From the NCBI RefSeq assembly GCF_003991905.1, contig NZ_RSCL01000014.1, positions 247,657 through 311,656 of the forward strand: 64,000 nt of DNA, given 5' to 3'. The notes under the pieces are model-generated. The model had not been told where the DNA came from. It ran no database searches and worked only from the letters and a program-made list of their open reading frames with translations. This document shows, in pieces, positions 18,277 to 27,592 of the stretch. Position numbers and translations under genes: made by a program. The DNA is from Dulcicalothrix desertica PCC 7102. Its GTDB lineage: Bacteria; Cyanobacteriota; Cyanobacteriia; Cyanobacteriales; Nostocaceae. Positions within the stretch are counted from its first letter, which is position 1, and the number at the start of each line of letters is the position of its first letter.

Positions 18277-19495
18277 AAAAGCAAAAAATACAACTATTAA
18301 GCTAAGTGAGCAACGAATTATTGAAATTAAAGAGTATGAGGAAAAGTATTTTCTTAAAGATGAAATACCTGAGTTAGTCGGAATTGACTTGTATAAAAAA
18401 TATAAAAATCAGTTGGAGGTTGATTTTCCAAATTATAGAACAGGAAATCAGTGGAAATTAAAAGCGAAAGGATGGGTAGGTTATATTCCTGTTAATTCTC
18501 ATATTTGCTTAAAGCTTAATCCGAAAATACCTATAAAAAATATTTTTGGAATGCTAGAGTATGCTTACACTATTAAGAGTTTTAAATTTTTAGAAGGAAT
18601 AATAAATTGTGATTCTGTAAAGGATTTTTATAGTCAGCTTGCTTATTTACTTTGCCAAAAGCTTTTAGAGCGCTGCCGTAGAGGGTTATATAAAAATTAT
18701 CTTCACAAAAGTGAGCAGCTTACATATTCGAGAGGACGCTTGGATATTGAAGAGACAATTAAAAATCCGTGGAATGTTAAATTCAGATGTCACTATCAGG
18801 AACAGACTACAGATATTGTAGAAAACCGAATTTTACTATGGACAGTTTATATTATCGGTCGTAGCGGTTTGTGTTCAGAAAAAGTATCTTCGACTGTACG
18901 AAGAGCTTTTCATGCACTACAAGGTTTTGTGACGTTACAAATTTGTAGCTCAAAAGATTGTATTGGAATAAATTATAATAGTTTAAACCAAGATTATGAA
19001 CTGTTACACAATCTTTCTCGATTATTTTTAGATAATTCTGTACCTACCCATGAAAAAGGGGAACATATATCGCTACCTTTCCTTGTGGATATGGCAAGAT
19101 TATATGAATTATTTATTGCTGAATGGCTTAAAGTCAATTTACCCAAAAACTTGATGCTAAAGTATCAAGAAAGGATTGATATAGTCAAAAGTTTGTATTT
19201 TAAAACTGATTTAGTCGTTTATGAAAGCTTAACTAGTATTCCTCGCTTTATCATTGATACAAAATATAAAAATACAGCAAGCGTATCATCCGATGATGTT
19301 GCACAAGTTATAGCTTATGCTGTTTCCAAAAATTGTAAAGAAGCTATCTTACTATATCCAACTCTTTTAAAGCAGCCTTTAAACCAGTACGTTGGGGATA
19401 TACGGATCCGCAGTTTAACTTTTTCACTTAATGATGATTTTGAATATGCAGGCAATACTTTTTTGAATGAGTTATTTTCTGAACATATTGAATAA
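18221..19495 (+). CDS. McrC-like restriction nuclease subunit, orphan
   Basis: The 424-residue frame contains the McrC-family N-terminal fold (from about residue 24: KLSEQRIIEIKEYEEKYF, KAKGWVGYIPV, LNPKIPIKNIFGMLEYAY). It also has a PD-(D/E)xK nuclease core (FKTDLVVYE and FIIDTKYK near 325-345). McrC normally works with the GTPase McrB to cut methylated DNA; no McrB is present. The first 23 codons, from a GTG at 18221, are antisense to the helicase remnant and are probably not original, so the true start has likely been lost or moved. Low GC and A/T-rich codons set it apart from its neighbours. Confidence 0.75.
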   Translation: MLRQFLFKQKGASSKGDFQKAKNTTIKLSEQRIIEIKEYEEKYFLKDEIPELVGIDLYKKYKNQLEVDFPNYRTGNQWKLKAKGWVGYIPVNSHICLKLNPKIPIKNIFGMLEYAYTIKSFKFLEGIINCDSVKDFYSQLAYLLCQKLLERCRRGLYKNYLHKSEQLTYSRGRLDIEETIKNPWNVKFRCHYQEQTTDIVENRILLWTVYIIGRSGLCSEKVSSTVRRAFHALQGFVTLQICSSKDCIGINYNSLNQDYELLHNLSRLFLDNSVPTHEKGEHISLPFLVDMARLYELFIAEWLKVNLPKNLMLKYQERIDIVKSLYFKTDLVVYESLTSIPRFIIDTKYKNTASVSSDDVAQVIAYAVSKNCKEAILLYPTLLKQPLNQYVGDIRIRSLTFSLNDDFEYAGNTFLNELFSEHIE

Positions 19496-19837
19496 GCCAA
19501 TACCTAGGGCACTGTTTATTACCTTCATATGCTTAATATAATAAAAGAGTTTATCCCTAGCTTTGTAGCTTAACTCTCCCAAACGGAGGGTGTTCCGGTA
19601 TAGACTCCTTCTTTTAAAATTATATCTCGAACTCAAAAATTATATTCTGCCTTTAGAGATAATTAATCGGAGAAATTGCACTTAGGAAGGTTTATGTGAT
19701 TAGTTTTCAGATTTGGCGCCTATTTTAATCTCTGTAGAGACGTGATATATCACGTCTCTACTCTGTGTCCTCTGTGTCTCTGTGGTAAAAAATTATATTT
19801 ACTGCACAGGCAAGATGCCTGTGCTACGAATACAAAT
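19496..19837. other. Intergenic region with perfect 28-base palindrome
   Basis: A perfect palindrome at 19734-19761 has arms GTAGAGACGTGATA. It lies on the 3' side of metH and probably ends that transcript. A second short palindrome (CACAGGCAAGATGCCTGTG) is at 19805-19823. I see no gene in this stretch. Confidence 0.6.
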
Positions 19838-22800
19838 TTATGCGCTGAAGTATTTGGCTACTGGATGATAGGTGATAATAGCAGTTGTACTTTGTTCTGG
19901 GTACAATTGCTCGCTTTCATCCATGTGCATCTTAATACGTTCGGCGCCCAACAATTCAAGCTGTTTATACTGGTCTTGAATATTCGGACAAGCAGGATAA
20001 CCAAAGCTATACCGTGAACCTTGATATCTTTGTGCGAGCATATCGCGAATATTATCGGGTTCCTGCGCGCTAAACCCTAATTCACGGCGTATTCTAGCGT
20101 GTGACCACTCAGCCAAAGCTTCTGCTATTTGCACAGCCATACCGTGGAAATACAGATAATCGGTATATTGGTTATCTTTGTATAGCTTTTGTGCAAACTC
20201 GGTAGCTATTTCTCCTACTGTCACCGCTTGCATTGGAAACACATCAACAATACCCGTCTCCTTTGGTGCAAAAAAGTCGGCTATACATAAACGGCGCCCA
20301 GAACGCTGACGAGGAAATTCAAATGCAGCAACCTCACTTGTTCTTGTGGAATGGGCATCCTCTCTTGTGGAATGGGCATCCTGCCCGTCCCATATATATA
20401 GTGTATTCCCCTCAGCATTACAAGGAAAATACCCATATAACACCTGCGGGTGCAGCAAATTCTCCTCAACAACACGCGCTTTCCATTTTTCAAGAATAGG
20501 ATAAACCTTCTCTTCTAAGAAAGCTTGATACTCTTCCTTAGTTTGTTCTTTGGGTTTGCGGAACTGCCACTGACCTGCTACAAGTGCTTGCAAGTCAAGA
20601 TGCCAGAATATTTCATCCCAAGGAATATCACTTCCTTGTAGTAGTTTTGTTCCCCAGAAAGGTGGTGTGGGACGTTCGATGTTTATATCGACTGCTTCAG
20701 AACGAAGAGTATCTATTTCCCTTGGTTCTTCTGGCTTTTTCTTCGCATTCTCTTCTTCTTTAAGCGCGTTTCTGCCTACTTCGTTTTCGCTGGCATATTC
20801 TCCCAAGAAGCCACTTATATCATCCCATTGTGTGGATGCTTTGGCGGGCATGAGTTTGTCCATGAAGTGGAGGTCAGAGAATGCGTCTTTGCCGTATACG
20901 ACTCTGCCTTTATAGGCTTTTTGGCAGTCTTCGTAAACAAACTTGGGTGTTAAGGCGGCGCCTCCTAATATTACAGGTACGGTGATGCCTTTTTCGTTGA
21001 ATATTTCCAAGTTTTCTTTCATGAACGCCGTTGACTTAACGAGTAAGCCGCTCATCGCGATACAATCGGCTTTGTATTTGTTGTATGCTTCGATGATATT
21101 CTCTACAGGTTGTTTAATACCCAGGTTAATTACCCTGTAACCGTTGTTCGACAAGATAATATCTACTAGGTTTTTGCCGATGTCGTGAACGTCTCCTTTG
21201 ACTGTGGCAATAATGAACGTTCCTTTGCCACTGTTTGCATCCTCAGTTTCACTTTTCTCCATGAACGGTTCTAAGAAAGCTACCGCTGACTTCATGGTTT
21301 CGGCGGACTGTAGTACAAATGGTAGCTGCATTTGTCCGGAACCAAATAACTCACCGACTACTTTCATGCCGTCGAGTAAGAAAATATTGATAATGTCTAA
21401 AGCTGGGTGTTTTAAGAGTGCCTGTTTGAGAGCATCTTCTAATCCTATGCGCTCACCGTCTATAATATGACGTTTGAGACGCTCTTCAACGGGGAGATTT
21501 TCGTCAACACCTTTATCGCGCTTGGTTGTTACCCCTTCAAATAATGTCGTGAGTATTGTGAGGGGGTCGTATACACAAATGTCATTCTCAAACTTGCGAT
21601 TATCATAAATTAAATCGCGGCAAATTTCTTGATGCTTCTCCTCAATCTTCGCTAGCGGTAATATTTTATTGGGACTGACTATTGCTCCATCCATTCCTAC
21701 TTGCATTGCTTCGTGCAAAAACATTGAGTTTAATACTATCCGCGCGGCTGGATTTAAACCAAAGGATATATTTGATACACCAAGCATAAAGTGACAACCA
21801 GGTAAATTCTCACGAATCCTCTTAATTGCCTCTATAGTGGCTTTTCCATTTTCTCTATCTTCCTCAATACCAGTAGAAACAGGTAGAGCTAAGGTATCAA
21901 AAAATATTTCGTGTGCAGGTATACCATATTCAATCACTGCACTATAGGCACGCTGGGCTATTTCAAATTTCTTATCAGCGGTGCGCGCCATTCCTTCTTC
22001 GTCAATTGTACCAATAACTACTCCGGCGCCGTATTTCTTAGCAAGTTCCAACACCTTAAAAAATCTTTCTTCGCCGTCTTCGTAGTTGGTAGAGTTGAGA
22101 ATGCACTTACCACCCGCAACTTTCAATCCTGACTCCATTTTTTCCCATTCGGTTGAGTCAAGCATTAAAGGCAAGTTTACATTATTAACAATGCGGGATA
22201 CTAACTCGTGCATATCCCTGACACCGTCGCGTCCTACATAGTCTACGTTAACATCAAGGATGTGGGCGCCTTCTTTAACTTGTGCGCGTGCCATCGACAC
22301 AAGTCCATCCCAGTCTTCAGCATTAAGCATTTCGCGGCATTTCTTAGAACCGCTGGCGTTGAGTCTCTCCCCTACAATTAAGAAAGAATTATCTTGAGTG
22401 TAATTTTGTGTGCTGTATATAGACGCTGCCGCAGGTTGTAACTGTGGATGACGTTCAGCAGGTTTTAGTTTTTTAGCAATTTCTGCAAGTTGTTGAATGT
22501 GCGCCGGTCTTGTCCCACAGCAACCCCCTATCACTTGGACACCCAGGTCTTCAACGAAGTGCATCAAATGCATCTGTAATTCTATCGGTGTAAGCTTATA
22601 ATGCGCTTGTCCACCAACGTTTTCTGGTAAACCCGCGTTTGGCACACAGGAAACTATAAACGGCGAATGCTCACTTAAATATTTGATGTGCGGTTTCATC
22701 AAGTCGGGCCCAGTCGCACAGTTCAAACCAAGAATGTCTATTTTATATGGTTCCAAAATAGTCACAACGGCGTTAATTTCCGTTCCTACTAGCATTGTCC

Positions 22801-23401
22801 CCATTGTTTCCATCGTTACAGAAACCATTATCGGGCGCCTATCACCCTTCTGAGCAAAAACTTCTTCCACACCATTGAGTGCAGCTTTAATTTGCAGCAC
22901 GTCTTGGCATGTCTCAATAATAAACAAATCTACACCACCATCCCAAAGCGCTTCGGCTTGTTGAGCAAAGCCATCTTTCATCGTGTCGTAGTCGATGTGT
23001 CCTAAAGTTGGTAACTTAGTACCTGGACCCATCGAACCAGCAACAAAACGAGGTTTTTCTGGTGTAGAGTATTCCTCAGTACAACGTTTCGCCAGTTCTG
23101 CCGCCGTTTTATTGAGGTAATAAACTTGATCTTGCAAGTTATACTCAGCAAGTACAGTAGATGTACCACCAAAAGTATCTGTTTCGATAACATCGGCCCC
23201 TGCTGCTAAAAAGTCACGGTGAACTTTTGCCACAGCTTCGGGGTTCGTGTGGACAAGGTACTCGTTACAGCCCTCGTACTCGGCGCCACCAAAGTCATCA
23301 GCAGTCAGGTTTTGTGATTGTAAGTTTGTACCCATCGCACCGTCAAACACTATGACCGGACGGTTGGGACTATGTAAGTGTTCGAGAAAGGAATTAGGCA
23401 T
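19838..23401 (-). CDS. metH: Cobalamin-dependent methionine synthase
   Basis: The 1187-residue protein has all four MetH modules. The homocysteine domain has zinc ligands in GLNCATGP (about 226) and GGCCGTRP (about 293). The methyltetrahydrofolate domain begins [14 protein letters not shown] near 343. The B12 domain has [10 protein letters not shown] (about 737, the axial His) and SGLLVKS. The activation domain contains [18 protein letters not shown]. It transfers a methyl group from methyltetrahydrofolate through cobalamin to homocysteine. The activation domain carries a short in-frame insertion, [14 protein letters not shown], encoded by a dispersed genomic repeat. No cobalamin riboswitch is obvious upstream. 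Confidence 0.97.
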   Translation of the reverse strand: MPNSFLEHLHSPNRPVIVFDGAMGTNLQSQNLTADDFGGAEYEGCNEYLVHTNPEAVAKVHRDFLAAGADVIETDTFGGTSTVLAEYNLQDQVYYLNKTAAELAKRCTEEYSTPEKPRFVAGSMGPGTKLPTLGHIDYDTMKDGFAQQAEALWDGGVDLFIIETCQDVLQIKAALNGVEEVFAQKGDRRPIMVSVTMETMGTMLVGTEINAVVTILEPYKIDILGLNCATGPDLMKPHIKYLSEHSPFIVSCVPNAGLPENVGGQAHYKLTPIELQMHLMHFVEDLGVQVIGGCCGTRPAHIQQLAEIAKKLKPAERHPQLQPAAASIYSTQNYTQDNSFLIVGERLNASGSKKCREMLNAEDWDGLVSMARAQVKEGAHILDVNVDYVGRDGVRDMHELVSRIVNNVNLPLMLDSTEWEKMESGLKVAGGKCILNSTNYEDGEERFFKVLELAKKYGAGVVIGTIDEEGMARTADKKFEIAQRAYSAVIEYGIPAHEIFFDTLALPVSTGIEEDRENGKATIEAIKRIRENLPGCHFMLGVSNISFGLNPAARIVLNSMFLHEAMQVGMDGAIVSPNKILPLAKIEEKHQEICRDLIYDNRKFENDICVYDPLTILTTLFEGVTTKRDKGVDENLPVEERLKRHIIDGERIGLEDALKQALLKHPALDIINIFLLDGMKVVGELFGSGQMQLPFVLQSAETMKSAVAFLEPFMEKSETEDANSGKGTFIIATVKGDVHDIGKNLVDIILSNNGYRVINLGIKQPVENIIEAYNKYKADCIAMSGLLVKSTAFMKENLEIFNEKGITVPVILGGAALTPKFVYEDCQKAYKGRVVYGKDAFSDLHFMDKLMPAKASTQWDDISGFLGEYASENEVGRNALKEEENAKKKPEEPREIDTLRSEAVDINIERPTPPFWGTKLLQGSDIPWDEIFWHLDLQALVAGQWQFRKPKEQTKEEYQAFLEEKVYPILEKWKARVVEENLLHPQVLYGYFPCNAEGNTLYIWDGQDAHSTREDAHSTRTSEVAAFEFPRQRSGRRLCIADFFAPKETGIVDVFPMQAVTVGEIATEFAQKLYKDNQYTDYLYFHGMAVQIAEALAEWSHARIRRELGFSAQEPDNIRDMLAQRYQGSRYSFGYPACPNIQDQYKQLELLGAERIKMHMDESEQLYPEQSTTAIITYHPVAKYFSA
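20342..20389 (-). repeat. Dispersed palindromic repeat inserted in frame within metH
   Basis: The unit TCTTGTGGAATGGGCATCCT occurs twice, at 20342-20361 and 20363-20382, with a 21-base period, followed by GCCCGTCC. It is the same family as the intergenic repeats at 24651, 24894 and 33323. The period is exactly seven codons, so metH stays open. Confidence 0.85.
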
Positions 23402-23702
23402 ACTTTCAAACTAAATTGAGTTATTGTGGTTTTGTTCCACTTTATTTAATATTCTCCTAAATTTTTAGGGCTTTTGAGTAACTGAATTTCTACTGAAATG
23501 TTTAAAGATTTTGCTTGCCTAACAATCATATCTATCCGTCTAAATACTGATATCCAAAAAAAAAGTATTATAAGCTACATTTTATTGTAGGTTGGGTAGA
23601 GGAACGTAACCCAACAAATTTATTTGCTTGTATATAAGTTGCCTATTTATAACAGAGAGTTGATACTAAAATTACATAGAGTAGTGTGGGTAATTATTAG
23701 AA
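23402..23702. other. Divergent promoter region of metH and the amidase gene
   Basis: This 301-base AT-rich gap should carry both promoters. A short inverted repeat (GTTGGGT ... ACCCAAC, about 23591-23615) of a type common in cyanobacterial spacers is present. I see no riboswitch-like B12 box and no gene. Confidence 0.45.
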
Positions 23703-24647
23703 ATGCGAGATAGCACTTGGATAACTAGAATGCTGGCTATTTCTTTAGTAGTCTTGGGTGTGATTGTGTTTTTTATTGGTAGCAAAGACGTTTCTAGTTC
23801 AGATAAGCTAGGCGAGCAACTTGGTTCGTCAGAGCAAGCAGATTGGAGTCCAGCTAAAGTGCAGTACCAATCTGATCTTAAACCACCCGCCGCACAAATA
23901 CCTAACCAACCTGTAAATAATCAACCATTACAAGCGAGTAAGGCGCCTGTACAACCAACTCCTGCCAAAACTATTGCCGCACAAGCTGCACCAAAAAAGG
24001 CGCCAACTAATAAGCAACCACCCAAACGCACGTTCACTACTACTTATGCATTTAAAAGTTACACACCTAAATATGTAGTTGCCTGGGCAGACCCAAGTAA
24101 TTATGGGGATAGGTTCGCTACTGATATTAATGGCACTCCTATTAGCAACCCACCAATTATAGTTCTACACGAAACTACAAATTCTGCACAAAGCGCTGTT
24201 AATACGTTTAGAAGCAATAATTCACAGGACGAAAACAGACAAGTTAGCTACCATACTTTAATCGCACGTAATGGGTTAGTTGTTTATCTTGTTCCGCCAG
24301 ATAAACGTGCGTTCGGCGCCGGCAACTCAGTATTCGATGGTCTTAATGGTCCCGAAACAGTACAAACTAACCCAACTTTAAAACCTTCTGTCAACAACTT
24401 TGCTTATCATGTTTCGCTAGAGACACCACCCGATGCATGGGATAAAAATGTATCTAGTCATAGCGGTTATACAGATGAGCAATATAATTCATTAGCTTGG
24501 TTAGTCGCACAAAGCGATGTTCCTGATGAACGCATTACTACTCACCGTACAGTTGACCGTTCGGGACAAAGAATTGACCCCGTAAGTTTTGATTTTGATA
24601 AGTTTTACAGTATACTCCACTCTTTTAGAGAACTTGCTATTAATTAA
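23703..24647 (+). CDS. Membrane-anchored N-acetylmuramoyl-L-alanine amidase, type 2
   Basis: The 314-residue protein has one N-terminal membrane segment (about 9-27: MLAISLVVLGVIVFFIG), then a Pro/Gln/Ala-rich linker to about residue 115. An Amidase_2 (T7 lysozyme/PGRP-like) domain follows. Likely zinc ligands are His in PPIIVLHETTNSAQ (about 160) and His in ERITTHRTVDRSGQ, the latter in the usual C-terminal position; YHTLIARNG adds a conserved core strand. It should cleave the amide between muramic acid and the stem peptide at the outer face of the inner membrane. The RIDPVSFDFDKF ending is typical. It may act in septal wall remodelling; that is inference. Confidence 0.88.
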   Translation: MRDSTWITRMLAISLVVLGVIVFFIGSKDVSSSDKLGEQLGSSEQADWSPAKVQYQSDLKPPAAQIPNQPVNNQPLQASKAPVQPTPAKTIAAQAAPKKAPTNKQPPKRTFTTTYAFKSYTPKYVVAWADPSNYGDRFATDINGTPISNPPIIVLHETTNSAQSAVNTFRSNNSQDENRQVSYHTLIARNGLVVYLVPPDKRAFGAGNSVFDGLNGPETVQTNPTLKPSVNNFAYHVSLETPPDAWDKNVSSHSGYTDEQYNSLAWLVAQSDVPDERITTHRTVDRSGQRIDPVSFDFDKFYSILHSFRELAIN

Positions 24648-24818
24648 TTATATGGAACGGGCAGGGATGCCCATTCCACAAGAGTAATCACAATGTTCTT
24701 GATGTGATTTAATTAGTTTCCATAGCTTGATTTGATTATCTTTACTACTGCTTGCTATTAATTCTCCATCTTGGCTAAAAATTATTGAATTTATACTATC
24801 TGTATATCTATATATGAT
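24648..24818 (-). pseudogene. WD40-repeat remnant
   Basis: Between stops on the minus strand there is one recognisable WD40 blade: DSINSIIFSQDGELIASSSK followed by DNQIKLWKL (about 24708-24806). The frame then runs through a dispersed palindrome (24651-24686) to a stop. It has no start codon and no other blades. It is evidently the end of a lost WD40 gene. Confidence 0.75.
24651..24686. repeat. Dispersed palindromic repeat
   Basis: The unit GGAACGGGCAGGGATGCCCA followed by TTCCACAAGAG is a full copy of the dispersed family. It forms the 3' end of the WD40 scrap. Confidence 0.8.
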
Positions 24819-24893
24819 TACTACTTATACAGTTCCCAGAATTTAAGACTAATCAAACCTAGAATCAAGAATTTACAATAATTTCATACTCAA

Positions 24894-24920
24894 GGTGGAA
24901 TGGGCATCCTTGCCCGTTCT
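24894..24920. repeat. Dispersed palindromic repeat
   Basis: GGTGGAATGGGCATCCTTGC followed by CCGTTCT is another copy, in the opposite orientation to the one at 24651. The spacer between the two is AT-rich. Confidence 0.8.
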
Positions 24921-25016
24921 CATAAAACTACCTGGCTAGTTTTACATTAAAGCGGTATTTTTGCAAGATGGTCAAGTGAATCTATTTTTATCATATACAG
25001 GCGCCAATACATGAAA

Positions 25017-25868
25017 CTAAACTCCAGCTTCAGCAAAAGCCCTTGTTAATGCATCAACTAAATCTAGATTTTCTGCCCATTCAACAAGATAACCATAATC
25101 TAAATTTTCAGCTTGTAATTTAATTATACCTAAAACGTCACGCCACTGTTTTTATGATTGACTACCTCTTCCCCACATCAACTTTTGCAGCACCATATCT
25201 TCTCTTGAAGCAACCCAAAATGGGGAAACACCCTCGACTAATGCTAAAATACGTCGCGACATTTGAGATATTGCAAACGCTGAATTATCCATTATAATTA
25301 GGTCGGCATTAGCAATTGTTACAGTATGAGTAATGCTAAGACTACGTTCTCTTCCTTGTTTGATATTCTCAACTGACAAAGCTAGACAATAAAAACCAGC
25401 AGTTTCTAATGTTTGTACAACAATATTTACTCGTCCAACTTCCAAACTAATTACTAAATCTAAATCGCGCGTTGAGCGTGCTTCACCATGAATGGAACTT
25501 GCAACACCCCCACTGACATAATATAAAATATTTACTGACTCAAAAATTTGATGTAATTCGCCTGCAAGCGCAATAGAATCTTGAATCCACATTTTTTCAT
25601 CTGTACCTTTAGGTTGAAACCCTTCTGGAAATTTATCTCCTAAAACAGCACGGGCAAAGTGTAATCGTATTGTCTCGATAGGCGCCTCTCTATTACGCAT
25701 TTTAACACCTGCGAGAGAAAGCTTTTTAACACCTCGGTCATGTGCTGCAAAAATCTCAAGTCTATCTTTGAAAGATAATTGACGTAATCGATTAAATAAA
25801 TAGATATCAGCTTCAATACTTGTATCCTCTGCTTGTGGATGGTAGCTTGTACTTGATGTAAAATTCAT
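25017..25868 (-). pseudogene. Nucleotidyltransferase-fold protein with internal TAA stop
   Basis: The frame from ATG 25868 encodes 238 residues including YYVSGGVASSIHGEARSTRD followed by LDLVI, the GG...TxDLDL core of nucleotidyltransferase-like proteins related to AbiEii. It stops at TAA 25152-25154 after WGRGSQS. The same frame then continues without a shift for 44 more codons (KQWRDVLGIIKLQAENLDYG ... AFAEAGV) to a TAG at 25017. That tail is the normal ending for this family, so the TAA looks like a single nonsense change. A shortened protein may still be made. The N-terminal 90 residues are not a domain I can name. Confidence 0.85.
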
Positions 25869-25898
25869 ACTAGGCTAATTACTTGATTAATTTTATGG

Positions 25899-25928
25899 GG
25901 GCGGGCAGGGATGCCCGCTCCACAAGAG
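25899..25928. repeat. Dispersed palindromic repeat
   Basis: GGGCGGGCAGGGATGCCCGC followed by TCCACAAGAG is a copy of the dispersed family. It lies between two pseudogenes. Confidence 0.8.
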
Positions 25929-25932
25929 GATT

Positions 25933-27038
25933 TTAAAGATGTTGGATATTTATATTTTCCCATTTGTCATATAGATATTCTACAATGAGGCGCCTATGGC
26001 AGTGTTGAGGAGTTGCTTCGCTACATAATACACATCCACTGTCGAAGGTATCTGGTGAGAACTGCTTTTCTATGGCACGTTGTTGCATTAAGGATAAAAA
26101 CTGACGTTCGTAAGTTTGCCAGTCACCACCATTTTTTTTATACGTGTCTAATATTTCTGAAGTCGGCGCCAGTTCTAATAAGTGGACATATTCAATATTG
26201 GTTATCTTGTTTAAAAAATACTCAAAGTCGGCTTTTTTAGTAAACCCTGCTAGTTGTGAATTATTATTTAATCTTGCGTCTATAACTCTTTTTATACCAT
26301 TTTTAGCTAAAGTTTAAAAAAAATGTTGAGCGGATTTTTTAGTAAAACCAATTGTATATATATTAATTTGATGGGTCATATTTTTTTCTTGATATGCAAT
26401 TTCTTGGCTTTGCTGATGATATGCAATTTTTAGTCTGTCTTCTAAGGTACTATTTGACATTGGTGTTTCTACAGAATTCGTGTCTGTAAACAATGATAAC
26501 TGTACTGGTTGATTAACTTGTTCGTCTTGCAGTCCGAATTTTTGTAACAGTCTGGATTCTATTTGCTGCTGCGTAAGAAGTGTACTGTTACTTAATATAT
26601 GGTTAATTTTTATGTCGTGATGACGTAGGTTTTGACATACTAAAATGGCACGATGACATGTCATTGGGTCTTTTTCGGCACACATTAAGGCTATTCGATG
26701 CTTTTGGGCGCCTTTGAGCAAACGTTGTATACCGATGGCAAACTCTTCGGTTGCTGCAATTCTTTCGTATAAAGCTTTACCATCTACATAACAATTAGGG
26801 TTACTTGACAAACAGCGCCTAACTCTTTACCTAGAAAAACGTAGTAAATACCTACTTCGAGCAAAGTAGCTTTAAGAGCAGCTTGGGTAAATTGGGGGTT
26901 TTGACGACTATAGGGATGGGAACGCACGTCCGCAATGGCTGTTACTTCGTGTTGCTTGAGTAATTGAATAAAAGCTTCGCTACTATGGTTTGAGTGACCA
27001 ATCGTAAATAATTCTTTATGGTTATTCATGGTATGCAA
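25933..27038 (-). pseudogene. DUF488 gene (two domains) broken by a frameshift and a stop
   Basis: From ATG 27038 the frame encodes a DUF488 N-terminus (ELFTIGHSNHSSEAFIQLLK, ADVRSHPYSRQNPQF, FLGKELGA) and then falls out of frame near 26822. The next frame carries on directly (SSNPNCYVDGKALYERIA, ALMCAEKDPMTCHRAIL), so one base has been lost. A second DUF488 unit starts INIYTIGFTKKSAQHFF and meets TAA near 26314. The same frame then continues (LAKNGIKRVIDARLNNNSQL, CVLCSEATPQHCHRRLI) to TAA at 25933. The stop arose in a T8A3 run where AAA (Lys) is expected. DUF488 proteins have unclear function; this copy is dead or split. Confidence 0.9.
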
Positions 27039-27165
27039 ACTTTTTGTTTACGATTTTACTCGCTCAACGAATAAAAAATCGTGAATAGCTTGGGAATATG
27101 GGCAAGTTTGTTATACATTAAGTTATGTGTAAATTATTAACGATATCACCTGATTGGAGAAGCAC

Positions 27166-27495
27166 ATGAGTACGGGTGTAATTACTATCACTGATACTGA
27201 GTTTGAAACAGAAGTTTTGAAATCTGAGCAGCCCGTATTACTTTATTTCTGGGCTTCTTGGTGCGGTCCTTGCAAGTTAATGACTATGACGGTTAACAAT
27301 GCCGCCAATACTTATGGCGACCGTCTGAAAGTAGTTAAAATGGAAGTTGACCCTAACCCTACTACTGTCAAGCAGTACCAAATTGAAGGTGTACCTGCCT
27401 TTCGGATAGTTCAAGATGGTCAACTTTTAGCTGCTACTGAAGGCGCCATTGGTAAAGACAAGCTGTTTAACTTCATTGATAGTCATCTAAATTAG
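27166..27495 (+). CDS. Thioredoxin family protein
   Basis: The 109-residue thioredoxin has the redox centre WASWCGPCKLM near residues 29-39 and the cis-Pro segment IEGVPAFRI near 75. The fold and length are normal for a soluble thioredoxin that reduces protein disulfides. I start at ATG 27166 (MSTGVITITD), which has a GGAG ribosome site eight bases upstream, rather than at a TTG twelve bases earlier. The Met-Thr-Met following the active site (KLMTMTV) differs from canonical TrxA (KMIAP), so it belongs to a divergent cyanobacterial subgroup. An inverted repeat follows the stop. Confidence 0.92.
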   Translation: MSTGVITITDTEFETEVLKSEQPVLLYFWASWCGPCKLMTMTVNNAANTYGDRLKVVKMEVDPNPTTVKQYQIEGVPAFRIVQDGQLLAATEGAIGKDKLFNFIDSHLN

Positions 27496-27501
27496 CTTGC
27501 G

Positions 27502-27567
27502 AGAAACCGGGCTTCTTTAAGGGAATTTAGGTATCTAGCAAAATACTTCTCCAGAAGCCCGGTTTCT
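27502..27567. repeat. Inverted repeat identical in arms to that at 6998
   Basis: Arms AGAAACCGGGCTTCT (27502-27516) and AGAAGCCCGGTTTCT (27553-27567) flank a 36-base loop. It lies between the thioredoxin stop and the aminotransferase start. The recurrence of both arms shows a dispersed element, which may also end transcription. Confidence 0.7.
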
Positions 27568-27592
27568 ATAGTGCATAATATAGTTGAATGTT

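Noticed and set aside
23402..23702. Possible cobalamin riboswitch upstream of metH
   Set aside because: I looked for a B12-box-like element and found none in either orientation; the region is plain AT-rich DNA.
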